From: Malikia granosa
GTDB lineage: Bacteria > Pseudomonadota > Gammaproteobacteria > Burkholderiales > Burkholderiaceae_C
Reading direction: 5' to 3'
DNA length: 41,316 nt
NCBI RefSeq assembly: GCF_002980595.1
Contig: NZ_PVLQ01000047.1
Location: forward strand, 1-41,316
Made by a program: the position numbers and the translations under genes. Below the pieces are notes generated by a model. The model was not told the origin of the DNA. It did no database searches and saw only the letters and a program-made list of their open reading frames with translations. This document shows, in pieces, positions 1-10,405 of the stretch (the first letter of the stretch is position 1; every line of letters begins with the position of its first letter).

Positions 1-137
1 TCGGGTCACGGTTGTCTCCTGATGGCCTGCGTCACCTCGGATGGGTAACTTGCTGGAATGAATCTGTTTTCATGATTGAGAACATTACTTGCATCAGACT
101 GACAACGCTACCGCACGCAAACCCTAGCTTGACGGGC

Positions 138-172
138 GAAAAAAAGCCGCCTCCGTTTCCGGAGGCGGCTTC
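138..172 (-). terminator. Intrinsic terminator downstream of rpsT
   Basis: A perfect 11-bp stem (145-155 paired with 160-170) with a 4-nt loop is followed, read on the minus strand, by a run of seven T. It lies about 85 nt beyond the rpsT stop codon and should end the rpsT transcript. The remaining DNA from 1 to 137 holds no recognisable gene. Confidence 0.9.
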
Positions 173-256
173 TTGCCGGGTTGGCTGTCCTGCTGGCAGC
201 GCACCCGGGGCAAACGCGGTTCCATCCTGGGATGGAACCGGGCGATGGTTGCCTGA

Positions 257-556
257 TTAGGCGGCGGCCAGTGCCAGGGCCTTGACCTTGGCGGACAGGC
301 GGCTCTTGTCGCGAGCGGCCTTGTTCTTGTGGAAGATGCCCTTGTCGGCGATGGTGTCGACCACGGCTTGCATCTTGGCAAACAGCTCGGTGGCCTTGGT
401 CTTGTCGCCGGCGACGACAGCCTTCTCGACGTTCTTGACGGCGGTGCGGTACTTGGAACGCAGCGAGGTGTTGGCGGCGTTCAGTTTGACGTCCTGGCGG
501 GCGCGCTTGCGACCGGATGCCAGGCGGGGGTTCTTTTTCTTCGGCTTGGTTGCCAT
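257..556 (-). CDS. rpsT: 30S ribosomal protein S20
   Basis: Small-subunit ribosomal protein that binds 16S rRNA early in 30S assembly. The 99-residue product is very rich in Lys, Arg and Ala. It starts [20 protein letters not shown] and contains the family's [16 protein letters not shown] segment and a [16 protein letters not shown] segment. It is slightly longer than the E. coli protein, which fits other betaproteobacteria. The ATG at 556 has an AAGGA ribosome-binding site about 9 nt upstream. The longer reading frame upstream lacks S20 similarity and runs through the promoter, so it was not used. The gene is divergent from rhlE, monocistronic, and ends in a strong terminator. Confidence 0.97.
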   Translation of the reverse strand: MATKPKKKNPRLASGRKRARQDVKLNAANTSLRSKYRTAVKNVEKAVVAGDKTKATELFAKMQAVVDTIADKGIFHKNKAARDKSRLSAKVKALALAAA

Positions 557-601
557 GATGATGTTCCTTTGAGTTTGTGGATGTTGCCAGCAGAACCCAA
601 G

Positions 602-631
602 ATTGTAGCGTGACACCTGCCAGTCTGCCAA
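602..631 (-). promoter_or_regulatory. Probable sigma-70 promoter of rpsT
   Basis: Read on the minus strand there is TTGGCA (626-631), an 18-nt spacer, and TACAAT (602-607). Each hexamer matches the consensus at five of six positions. Transcription would start near 595 and give a leader of about 40 nt before the rpsT ATG. This is pattern matching only. Confidence 0.6.
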
Positions 632-752
632 GGTGCAGGGCCCTGGCGCACGCACGAGGTGTGGCTTCCATGCTGCGCTGCAGCGGCTGCGGGCGGCGAA
701 GAATCCATTTTTGTCCCCTCTTTCCTTGCGAGATGAGACAATAGGGGCTCAG

Positions 753-2219
<1,467 letters not shown>

Positions 2220-2252
2220 GTGCTCGATCCGGCGCCTCCGCGCCGGATGCCG

Positions 2253-3098
2253 TCAGACGCCCGGCTGGCGCGTCTGCGGACAATCCACCTGGATGATCTC
2301 GGCCACCTTTGCCGGGCCTTCGGGCTGCGGCTGCAGCCGCGCTGCGCTCAGGCAGCCGCCCCACAGGCAGCCGGTGTCGAGCGCGAGCAGCCTGTCGCGC
2401 TGCAGCAGCCCCAGCGTCGACCAATGGCCGAAGGCGATCGGCGTGTCCGCGCTGCGCCGCCCAGGCACCTCGAACCAGGGCAGATAGCCCGCTGGCGCCG
2501 ATCCGGCGCCTTCCTTGCTGTCGAAGTCCATCCGGCCTGCGGCATCGCAAAAGCGCAGCCGCGTCATCGCGTTGACCACCACGCGCCAGCGCTCGTCGCC
2601 GGCCAGCCCATCGCTCCAGCGGTCGGGCTGGTTGCCGTACATGCGCTGCAGCCAGTCCGGCCCCTCGCTGCCCGACAGCATGGCCGAGAACTCCTGCGCC
2701 AGCGCCAGCGCCTGCTGCGCCGTCCATTGCGGCAGCAGGCCGGCATGCACCAGCAGCCAGCCCTCGACCTGCAGCGCCAGCGGCCGCGCGCGCACCCAGT
2801 GCAGCAGCTCCGCCCGGTCGGGGGCGGCCAGGATCTCGTCGAGCGTGTCGCTGCGGTGCGCCCGGCGCACGCCTGCGGCGACGGCCAGCAGATGCAGGTC
2901 GTGGTTGCCGAGCAGGCATTGCGCCGATTCGCCATAGCCCATCAGCCGCCGCAGCACCGCCAGCGAGGCCGGCCCCCGGTTGACCAGGTCGCCGAGCAGA
3001 TAGAGGGTATCGCGGCTGGGGGAGAAATCCAGGGTATGCAGCAGGCGCTGCAGCGCTTCGTCGCAGCCTTGCAGGTCGCCGATCAGGTAAAGTGCCAT
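2253..3098 (-). CDS. apaH: Bis(5'-nucleosyl)-tetraphosphatase, symmetrical
   Basis: Hydrolyses diadenosine tetraphosphate to two ADP, limiting this stress nucleotide; ApaH enzymes are also known to remove Np4 caps from RNA. The 281-residue protein has the metallophosphoesterase signature: GDLQGC (7-12), GDLVNRGP (36-43) and GNHD (64-67), followed by the ApaH histidines (LLVHAGL, then IAFGHWSTLG). Length matches the family. The ATG at 3098 lies only 9 bp from the ATG of the divergent CorC-like gene at 3108. The promoters of both genes must therefore sit at least partly inside the opposite coding sequence. It is convergent with rhlE, separated by 33 bp. Confidence 0.95.
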   Translation of the reverse strand: MALYLIGDLQGCDEALQRLLHTLDFSPSRDTLYLLGDLVNRGPASLAVLRRLMGYGESAQCLLGNHDLHLLAVAAGVRRAHRSDTLDEILAAPDRAELLHWVRARPLALQVEGWLLVHAGLLPQWTAQQALALAQEFSAMLSGSEGPDWLQRMYGNQPDRWSDGLAGDERWRVVVNAMTRLRFCDAAGRMDFDSKEGAGSAPAGYLPWFEVPGRRSADTPIAFGHWSTLGLLQRDRLLALDTGCLWGGCLSAARLQPQPEGPAKVAEIIQVDCPQTRQPGV

Positions 3099-3107
3099 CC
3101 ATAAATT

Positions 3108-4412
3108 ATGGACGTCCTGCTCATCATCTTCCTGACCCTGCTCAACGGCGCCTTCGCGATGTCCGAGATGTCGCTCGCCGCCAGCCGCAAGGCCCGCCTG
3201 GCTGCGCTGGCCGAGGGCGGAGACAAGGGGGCCCGGACCGCGCTCCAGCTGCTCGACAACCCGACCGAATTCCTGTCCTCGGTCCAGGTCGGCATCACCT
3301 CGATCGGCATGCTCAACGGCATCGTCGGCGAGGCCGCCTTCAGCAGCTCGCTGGCCGAGCAGCTGGTCCGGCTCGGCCTGCCGCAGTCGAGCGCCGAGAT
3401 CAGCGCGACCGCCGTCGTGGTGGTCGTGATCACCTTCGTGACCATCGTCTTCGGCGAGCTGGTGCCCAAGCGCATCGGCCAGATGCACCCGGAGGCGGTC
3501 GCGCGCTTCATCTCGCGCCCGATGGCCGGTGTCGCCAAGGTGGCCAAGCCCTTCGTGATGCTGCTGTCGGCCACCACCCGTGGCGTGCTCAAGCTGCTGC
3601 GCTTCGAGAACACCGCGGTCCAGCATGTGACCGAGGAGGAGATCAACGCCAGCCTGGAGGAGGGCGTGGGTGCCGGCATCATCGAGGAGCACGAGCACCA
3701 GATGGTGCGCAACGTGTTCCTGCTCGACGACCGCCAGCTCGGCAGCATCATGGTGCCCCGGTCCGACATCGTCTGGCTCGACCATGCCGACAGCCTCGAG
3801 CAGGCGCTGGCCAAGGCCTGGCGCGGCGGGCATTCCTGGTATCCGGTCTGTCGCGGCAGTCTCGACGACGTGGTCGGCGTGATCCACCTGCCGCACCTGA
3901 TGGCACTGGCCGACGCGGGCCATGCGGAAGGCTGGCAGCGCCATGCCAGCTCCCCGGTCTTCGTTCCGGAGACCCTCAGCGGCATGGAGCTGCTCGAGCA
4001 GTTCCGCTCGCGCGCCACCCGGCTCGTGTTCGTGGTCGACGAGTATGGCGTGGTCCAGGGCCTGCTGACCCCGCTCGACATGCTCGAGGCCATCACCGGC
4101 GAGCTTTCGCCCGAGGTGCCGCACGAGGCCTGGGCGACCCAGCGCGAGGACGGCAGCTGGCTGGTCGACGGCGCGATGCCCGCGCATGAACTCAAGGCCA
4201 GGCTCGACATCGCCGAGCTGCCCGACGAGGACCGCGAGCGCTACAACACCGTCGCCGGCCTGATGCAGGCGGTCTCGGGCGAGCTGCTGGGCGTCGGCGA
4301 GTCGGTCGAGATCGCCGGCTGGCGCTTCGAGGTGCTGAAGGTCGAGAGCCGGCGCATCGAGCAGGTCCTGCTGCAGCGTCTGGCCGAGCCGGCGGACAGG
4401 GCGCAGGCATGA
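3108..4412 (+). CDS. CNNM/CorC-type hemolysin-related membrane protein
   Basis: Inner-membrane protein of the HlyC/CorC (UPF0053) family, whose members are linked to Mg/Co efflux or ion homeostasis. The 434-residue protein has an N-terminal DUF21 transmembrane domain (about 1-190, with hydrophobic helices at 2-20, around 60-80 and around 100-125). A CBS-domain pair follows (about 205-330, beginning near MVPRSDIVWLD and including LVFVVDEYGVVQGLLTPLDMLE). A CorC/HlyC transporter-associated domain closes the protein (about 345-425). No strong ribosome-binding site sits at normal distance from the ATG at 3108; an AGGT lies about 17 nt upstream. The true start could be internal, but residues from 1 onward match the family. 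The transported ion cannot be told from sequence. Confidence 0.9.
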   Translation: MDVLLIIFLTLLNGAFAMSEMSLAASRKARLAALAEGGDKGARTALQLLDNPTEFLSSVQVGITSIGMLNGIVGEAAFSSSLAEQLVRLGLPQSSAEISATAVVVVVITFVTIVFGELVPKRIGQMHPEAVARFISRPMAGVAKVAKPFVMLLSATTRGVLKLLRFENTAVQHVTEEEINASLEEGVGAGIIEEHEHQMVRNVFLLDDRQLGSIMVPRSDIVWLDHADSLEQALAKAWRGGHSWYPVCRGSLDDVVGVIHLPHLMALADAGHAEGWQRHASSPVFVPETLSGMELLEQFRSRATRLVFVVDEYGVVQGLLTPLDMLEAITGELSPEVPHEAWATQREDGSWLVDGAMPAHELKARLDIAELPDEDRERYNTVAGLMQAVSGELLGVGESVEIAGWRFEVLKVESRRIEQVLLQRLAEPADRAQA

Positions 4413-4455
4413 GGCTTGCTTCCTTGATCCGATCAGCCGTCGCCAGCACCAGACC

Positions 4456-5817
4456 ATGACCGATACCGCCGCCCGCCGCCCGCTCGAAGACAGGCCCGTT
4501 TCGGCGGGCGCTGCCAGCCTGCTGCCGCCCGATGACCCGCAGCGCGTCGCGTTGCACAACGAGGTCCATGCGCGGCCGGCGGCCCGCATCCGCCTGCCGG
4601 CCCTGGTCACCTTGGTCGCGGTCCTCAACGAGGGTGTGTCACGCGAGGACGAACACGCCCACCTGTGTCACTTGCCGGGACAGCAGGGCCTGTCACTGGC
4701 CGAATTGCAGGACAACTTCCTGCGCCTGCGGCTCGACGGCTACACCGTCAAGTGGGAGCGCCACACCGAGTTCACCCGCTACTCGATCGTCCAGCCCCTG
4801 CCCGCCGGGGCCGGCCTGGGCAGCAGCATGCCCGCGCTGCTCGACCATCTGGTCACGCCGCCCGGCTGGCTGGGCCGGATTCCGGGCCGCACGGTGGCGG
4901 CGATCCAGCTCGTCATGCTGAACGCCGACCCGGCGGCGGGCCCGGCCCTGATGGAGCAGGCCAAGCATTGGCTGCGCCGGCGCACCGTGGTCGGCTCGCA
5001 GCTGGGCAGCTCGCAGGCCTGGGCCATCACCGACCTGCAGCTCAATGCCGACGGCTTCGAGCGCATGCTGGTGCTCGCGCCGCCGGGAACCAGCGAGGCG
5101 GCCGCCGGGCGCATCGCCATGCGGCTGCTGGAAGTCGAGACCTACCGGCTGATGGCCCTGCGCGGCCTGCCGGTGGCCAAGAGCCTGGGGCCGGCGCTGC
5201 TCGCCGCCGAGGCCGAGCTGGCCGACCTGACCGCTCAGCTAGATGCCAGTTCGGTTTCCGAGCAGGAGCTGCTCGACCGGCTGATCGGACTGGCGGCGCG
5301 GGTCGAGCGCGCGACCGCGGCCCATTCCTTCCGCTTCTCGGCCACCCAGGCCTATGCCGACCTGGTCAGCCAGCGCATCGAGGAGCTGCGCGAGCTGTCG
5401 CTGCCGGGCACCCAGACCCTGGGCGCCTTCATGCGCCGGCGCCTGGCGCCGGCCATGGCCACGGTGGCCTCGACCGCGCAGCGGCTGACCTCGCTGTCGG
5501 AGCGGGTCGCGCGCACCAGTGCGCTGCTGCGCACCCGGGTCGACATCGCGACCGAGGGCCAGAACCAGCAATTGCTCGCCAAGCTGACCCACGGGCAGGA
5601 GCTGCAGCTGCGCTTGCAGAGCACGGTCGAAGGGCTGTCGATCGCGGCGATTTCCTACTATGTCGTGAGCCTGCTACTGTACGGCGCCAAGGCGCTCAAG
5701 GGCCTGGGACTGCCGCTGCAGCCCGAGCTGGCGGCCGGCGCGCTGATCCCGGTCGTGCTGTGGGGCGTCTGGCGCACGACGCGCCGCATCCACGAGAAGC
5801 TGCATGCCGGCCACTGA
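4456..5817 (+). CDS. DUF3422 family membrane-anchored protein
   Basis: Member of an uncharacterised proteobacterial family (DUF3422). The 453-residue protein has a conserved N-terminal section with LHNEVHARP near residue 34 and TRYSIVQPL. The middle is mostly alpha-helical and rich in Glu, Leu and Arg (about 240-390), probably coiled-coil. Two hydrophobic C-terminal segments (about 393-410 and 422-436) should anchor it in the inner membrane, with the short tail RRIHEKLHAGH beyond. It lies 43 bp behind the CorC-like gene on the same strand and may be cotranscribed. No good ribosome-binding site is visible before the ATG. Function is unknown, and the neighbour only hints at a membrane role. Confidence 0.88.
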   Translation: MTDTAARRPLEDRPVSAGAASLLPPDDPQRVALHNEVHARPAARIRLPALVTLVAVLNEGVSREDEHAHLCHLPGQQGLSLAELQDNFLRLRLDGYTVKWERHTEFTRYSIVQPLPAGAGLGSSMPALLDHLVTPPGWLGRIPGRTVAAIQLVMLNADPAAGPALMEQAKHWLRRRTVVGSQLGSSQAWAITDLQLNADGFERMLVLAPPGTSEAAAGRIAMRLLEVETYRLMALRGLPVAKSLGPALLAAEAELADLTAQLDASSVSEQELLDRLIGLAARVERATAAHSFRFSATQAYADLVSQRIEELRELSLPGTQTLGAFMRRRLAPAMATVASTAQRLTSLSERVARTSALLRTRVDIATEGQNQQLLAKLTHGQELQLRLQSTVEGLSIAAISYYVVSLLLYGAKALKGLGLPLQPELAAGALIPVVLWGVWRTTRRIHEKLHAGH

Positions 5818-5876
5818 GGCCGGCTGACACGGCCTGCCTGCCGGTCAGGCCGGCCCGGCCCAGGCCTGGCCGGGGC

Positions 5877-6962
5877 TCAGCTCAGCAGCGCCTGGGCGAA
5901 TTCGCTCGCGCTGAAGGTCTGCAGGTCCTCCAGCTTCTCGCCGACGCCGATGAAGTAGACCGGCACCTCGCGTCCGGCTTCCTTGGCCCACATCGCGATC
6001 GCCGCCAGCACGCCGCCCTTGGCCGTGCCGTCGAGCTTGGTCACGATCAGGCCGGTCAGTTGCAGCGCGGCATCGAAGGCCTTGACCTGGGCCAGTGCGT
6101 TCTGGCCCGTGTTGCCGTCGATCACCAGCAGCACCTCGTGCGGCGCGCTGGCATCGGCCTTCTGCACCACGCGCTTGATCTTCTTGAGCTCTTCCATCAG
6201 GTGCAGCTGGGTCGGCAGCCGGCCCGCGGTGTCGACGATCACCACGTCGCGCCCGCGCGCACGCCCCGCCTGCACCGCGTCGAAGCTGACCGCGGCCGGA
6301 TCGCCGCCCTCCTGGCTCACGATCTCGACCAGGTTGCGGTCGGCCCAGACGCCCAGCTGCTCGCGCGCGGCGGCGCGGAAGGTGTCGGCGGCGGCCAGCA
6401 GCACGCTGGCGCCCTCGTTGGCCAGGTGCTTGGTCAGCTTGCCGATGGTGGTGGTCTTGCCGGCACCGTTGACGCCGGCGACCATCATGACGGTCGGGCC
6501 GTCGGGCTGGCCGCCGATCGCCAGCGGCTTTTCCAGCGGCTGCAGCAGGTCCGTGATCGCCTGCGCCAGCAGGCCCTTGACCTGGGACGGATCGGTCGCC
6601 TTGGCTGCCTTGACGCGGCGCTTGAGGTCGTCGAGCAGGTATTGCGTGCCCTGGGTGCCGGTGTCGGCCAGCAGCAGCGCGGTCTCGAGCTCCTCGTAGA
6701 GCTCGTCGTCGATCCGGGTACCGGTGAAGACGGTCGAGATGCTGGAGCCGGTCTTGCGCAGGCCCTGCTTGAGGCGATCCAGCCAGCCCTGGCGGCCCGC
6801 TGCGGCCGTTGGCTTGTCCGCCGGCAGCGGTGCCGCAGGGGCGGGCGCGGCCGGCTGCTGGGCAGCGACTGCTGCCTTGACGGTCGGTGCTGCGGGCGCG
6901 GTCGGCGCTGGCGCAGCCTCGGGCTTGGCGGAAGAGAATTTTTTCTTGAGGAAGCTGAACAT
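5877..6962 (-). CDS. ftsY: Signal recognition particle receptor FtsY
   Basis: GTPase that receives SRP-bound ribosomes at the inner membrane and hands nascent membrane proteins to the translocon. The 361-residue protein begins MFSFLKKKFSS and has an Ala/Pro-rich acidic-poor linker (about 10-55). The NG domain follows: GVNGAGKT (163-170, P-loop), DTFRAAAREQL (193-203), DTAGR (244-248) and TKLDGTAKGG near 313-322. The A domain is short compared with E. coli FtsY (about 500 residues), as is usual in betaproteobacteria. The start codon is 20 bp from the divergent rsmD start, the classical ftsY/rsmD arrangement. Confidence 0.97.
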   Translation of the reverse strand: MFSFLKKKFSSAKPEAAPAPTAPAAPTVKAAVAAQQPAAPAPAAPLPADKPTAAAGRQGWLDRLKQGLRKTGSSISTVFTGTRIDDELYEELETALLLADTGTQGTQYLLDDLKRRVKAAKATDPSQVKGLLAQAITDLLQPLEKPLAIGGQPDGPTVMMVAGVNGAGKTTTIGKLTKHLANEGASVLLAAADTFRAAAREQLGVWADRNLVEIVSQEGGDPAAVSFDAVQAGRARGRDVVIVDTAGRLPTQLHLMEELKKIKRVVQKADASAPHEVLLVIDGNTGQNALAQVKAFDAALQLTGLIVTKLDGTAKGGVLAAIAMWAKEAGREVPVYFIGVGEKLEDLQTFSASEFAQALLS

Positions 6963-6982
6963 GGCGCGGGTTTCTAGAATCC

Positions 6983-7603
6983 ATGCATTCTATGAAACCT
7001 GCATCACAACGTCCTGTCATTGCCCCGGCCGCGCCGGGTTTCGTCCGCATCATCGGCGGGCTGTGGAAGCGCAGCAAGCTCGCGGTGCCGGCCCGGCCCG
7101 GCCTGCGCCCGACGCCCGACCGCGTGCGCGAGACGCTGTTCAACTGGCTGGGCCAGAACCTGGGCGGCCTGCGCTGCCTCGACGCCTTCGCCGGCAGCGG
7201 GGCACTGGGCTTCGAGGCCGCCTCGCGCGGCGCCGTCCAGGTGCTGCTGTGCGAGCAGGACCCCGGCCTGGCAGCCAGCCTGCGCGCCAATGCCGAGCGT
7301 CTCCAGGCCACGCAGATCAAGGTCCAGCGCGGCGACGCGATCACGGTCCTGAAGGGCGCCGCGCGCGCCAGCTGGGACCTGGTCTTTCTCGATCCGCCTT
7401 TCGGCGACGGTGGCAACGAGGCCCTGTTCAGGCAGGCGCTGCAGGCCGCCGTGCCGCTGCTGGCGCCGCAGGGCTGCATCTACCTCGAGGCGCCGCGCGC
7501 CTGGAGCGACGAAGACCTGCTGGCGCTGGGCCTGCGCTGCAGCCGCCACGGCAAGGCCGGCCAGGTCCACTACCACCTGCTGGAGCTGGCGCCTGCTACT
7601 TGA
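6983..7603 (+). CDS. rsmD: 16S rRNA (guanine-966-N2)-methyltransferase
   Basis: Methylates G966 of 16S rRNA in the 30S subunit using S-adenosylmethionine. The 206-residue protein has RIIGGLWKR (22-30), the RPTPDRVRETLFNWL substrate region (42-56), the SAM-binding loop DAFAGSGALGFEA (67-79) and the catalytic DPPF (137-140). An alternative ATG lies at 6992 (codon 4). It is divergent from ftsY by 20 bp, and coaD follows after a 130-bp gap with no gene of its own. The ftsY-rsmD-coaD order is widespread in proteobacteria and supports the call. Confidence 0.96.
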   Translation: MHSMKPASQRPVIAPAAPGFVRIIGGLWKRSKLAVPARPGLRPTPDRVRETLFNWLGQNLGGLRCLDAFAGSGALGFEAASRGAVQVLLCEQDPGLAASLRANAERLQATQIKVQRGDAITVLKGAARASWDLVFLDPPFGDGGNEALFRQALQAAVPLLAPQGCIYLEAPRAWSDEDLLALGLRCSRHGKAGQVHYHLLELAPAT

Positions 7604-7733
7604 GCTGGCGTTGCCGGCATGGATCGAATCTGCCTGCGTCTGACGGCATGGCCGGCCTGCCGCCAAGGCGCCGACGCAGGGCTTTTCCGCCAGCGCCAGC
7701 CCGGCTGCGGCCGGAAGACGGATAATCCCGCCC

Positions 7734-8526
<793 letters not shown>

Positions 8527-8961
8527 CGGCTGCCGGGCCGTCGGTGTCCTTGGTTCCAGCTTGGCAGGTCGTCTGGCGGGAATAGATCTTTTGCGTGCAG
8601 GTCTGGGGTGGTACAAGGCCGCCGACCTCATCTGTCCGCTGCGCGTCCAGCAGATCGGTCGTCAGCCTCGCCCCCATCCCAGCAAGATTCCATCGCAGAT
8701 CCTGGATACGAGGCCGCAGCGCTTTGGACTGGCCGCTGTTGCCCTTGTCTTTCCTGCAGCCGACCCAGTCACGCTTGAGCCCGGTGGGTGGGCGTGCGAC
8801 TGGCCGATTTTTGGCCGCGCAGCGGACGGCATGAGGCCAGGCGCATGCCCGCCCGCCGGGCCGGCCAATCAGCCACATGAACCTGCTCGGCCCAAGGAGC
8901 TATTCAAGGTCCATCAGAAAGTCTGCGCTCGATACGAGCCGTGACGCCACTGATGGACCGT
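8527..8961. other. 435-bp gene-free stretch between convergent genes
   Basis: Lies between the ferredoxin stop and the pth stop. Reading frames crossing it have no family resemblance or ribosome-binding site, and shift character along their length. A weak hairpin (GACGG/CCGTC, about 8524-8541) follows the ferredoxin stop without a T run. Base composition is only slightly lower in GC than the neighbours. I see no tRNA, repeat or clear promoter; it may be the residue of a lost gene. Confidence 0.5.
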
Positions 8962-9594
8962 TTATTCGCCGGCAGCCGGCGGCTGGTCCGCCTTGGCTGG
9001 CCGGGGCGGCTTCGGGCGTGGCGGCTTGCTGGTGTGGATCGCTGCGGTGGCCTTGTCCATGTGGCCAGCCAGCAGATCGGGCAGGGCGCGCACCGCACGC
9101 TCGATCGACTGCTCGAGCGCATCGCGCTGGTCCGGCGCCGGCTTCTTGAGCACCCAGTTCGCGACCTCTGACTTGACGCCCGGGTGGCCGATGCCGATGC
9201 GCAGCCGCCAGTAGTCGCTGCTGCCGAGCTGGGCATGGATGTCGCGCAGGCCGTTGTGGCCGGCATGGCCGCCGCCTTTTTTCAGCTTGAGCTCGCCCGG
9301 ATCGAGGTCGAGCTCGTCATGCGCCACCAGGATCTCCTCGGGCGCGATCTTGAAGAAGCGCGCCAGCGCCGCGACCGACTGGCCGGAGCGGTTCATGAAG
9401 GTCATCGGCTCGAGCAACCAGATCGGCCGGCCCTCGAAGCTGCCGCGGCCGGCGACGCCGAAATAGCTGCGCTCCGGGTTCAGGTTGATTTTCAGCTCGC
9501 GCGCGACCGCCTCCAGCCACCAGAAACCGGCGTTGTGACGGGTATCCTCGTATTCTGGACCCGGGTTGCCCAGGCCGACCAGCAGTTTGAACAT
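8962..9594 (-). CDS. pth: Peptidyl-tRNA hydrolase
   Basis: Releases peptides from prematurely dropped peptidyl-tRNA so that the tRNA can be reused; essential in many bacteria. The 210-residue protein starts [15 protein letters not shown] and shows N10, the catalytic H20 in TRHNAGF, the FMNRSG asparagine and the HDELDLDPG aspartate, followed by [14 protein letters not shown]. The last 20 or so residues form a Pro/Lys/Arg-rich extension ([10 protein letters not shown] and on) beyond the usual C terminus. It sits about 97 bp behind rplY, beyond a terminator, in the conserved prs-rplY-pth order. Confidence 0.97.
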   Translation of the reverse strand: MFKLLVGLGNPGPEYEDTRHNAGFWWLEAVARELKINLNPERSYFGVAGRGSFEGRPIWLLEPMTFMNRSGQSVAALARFFKIAPEEILVAHDELDLDPGELKLKKGGGHAGHNGLRDIHAQLGSSDYWRLRIGIGHPGVKSEVANWVLKKPAPDQRDALEQSIERAVRALPDLLAGHMDKATAAIHTSKPPRPKPPRPAKADQPPAAGE

Positions 9595-9639
9595 GTCAGT
9601 GGCTTGGCGCCGATGGCGCCTGAAGAAAGGGTGGATGCG

Positions 9640-9666
9640 AAAAAGGCCCGCCGAAGCGAGCCTTTT
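9640..9666 (-). terminator. Intrinsic terminator downstream of rplY
   Basis: On the minus strand AAAAGGC and GGCTCGC pair with an almost complementary GCGGGCC and CCTTTTT across a TTCG loop. This is a GC-rich stem with one mismatch ending in a T run. It lies 25 nt past the rplY stop, so pth needs read-through or its own promoter. Confidence 0.75.
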
Positions 9667-9691
9667 GCCGAAAAAGCAGCAGAGCGAAGAA

Positions 9692-10315
9692 TTACTTCTT
9701 CTTCTTGCCCTTCTTGTCGCCAGCGGCAGCGGCCACCGGAGCGGCGATGATCTCTTCCTTCGGCTCGACCAGGGTCGCGATGCCCGGGTTCGGCTTGCCG
9801 TGGACGATGACCTTGACGCCAGCCGGCAGGACCAGGTCGTTGGTGTGGATGGACTGGCCCTTGACGGCGTTGCCCAGGTCGACGGTGATGAATTCGGGGA
9901 TCTGCATGGCCAGGCAGTCGACGACGACTTCGGTCATCGCGTGGTTGACCAAGCACTTGTCCTGCTTGACGGCCGGCGAGTTCTCGGCGTTGATGAAGTG
10001 CAGCGGCACCTTCTTGCGCACGCGGGTGTTTTCATCGACGCGCTGGAAGTCGACGTGCAGGACCAGCGGCTTGAAGGGGTGGTACTGCACATTGCGCAGC
10101 ACGACCTTTTCGGTGTTGCCGTTCAGTTCCATGTCCAGCAGGGCAGCGTGGAAGGCTTCCTTCTGCAGGGCGAACCACAGGCTGTTGTGATCGAGTTCGA
10201 TCACGGCCGGGGCAGTGGTGCCGCCGAAGACGATGCCGGGGGTACGGCCGGTGTTGCGCAGGCGGCGGCTCGCACCCGTGCCCTGCTTGGAGCGCTCAAA
10301 AGCGGTGAATTGCAT
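9692..10315 (-). CDS. rplY: 50S ribosomal protein L25 (Ctc-type, long form)
   Basis: Binds 5S rRNA in the large subunit; the long form joins the L25 domain to a C-terminal TL5/CTC domain associated with stress. The 207-residue protein has the N-terminal L25 domain (about 1-95: [19 protein letters not shown], then [16 protein letters not shown]). The CTC domain covers about 100-185, and a Lys-rich tail ends in KKGKKKK. The ATG at 10315 has AAGGTAG 8 nt upstream; the longer frame upstream crosses the prs terminator and was rejected. It lies between prs and pth, as in most betaproteobacteria. Confidence 0.96.
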   Translation of the reverse strand: MQFTAFERSKQGTGASRRLRNTGRTPGIVFGGTTAPAVIELDHNSLWFALQKEAFHAALLDMELNGNTEKVVLRNVQYHPFKPLVLHVDFQRVDENTRVRKKVPLHFINAENSPAVKQDKCLVNHAMTEVVVDCLAMQIPEFITVDLGNAVKGQSIHTNDLVLPAGVKVIVHGKPNPGIATLVEPKEEIIAAPVAAAAGDKKGKKKK

Positions 10316-10363
10316 GATATCTACCTTAAAGAGGGGCCATCCGCGACCAGCGGCCCCCAACAG

Positions 10364-10396
10364 AAAAAGCGCCCACTCGCGTGGACGCTGCTTTTT
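10364..10396 (-). terminator. Probable terminator between prs and rplY
   Basis: An imperfect hairpin with a TCGC/GCGA loop (77-80 of the 10300s) and a stem of about 8 pairs with one mismatch. On the minus strand it is flanked by A and T runs. It starts about 10 nt past the prs stop and should cut prs transcripts before rplY, although pairing is not perfect. Confidence 0.65.
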
Positions 10397-10405
10397 GTCA
10401 TCGAA

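Noticed and set aside
4665-6977. 770-codon open frame on the plus strand across DUF3422 and ftsY
   Set aside because: It is Ala/Arg/Gly-rich shadow coding from the high third-position GC of the real genes, with no family resemblance and no ribosome-binding site.
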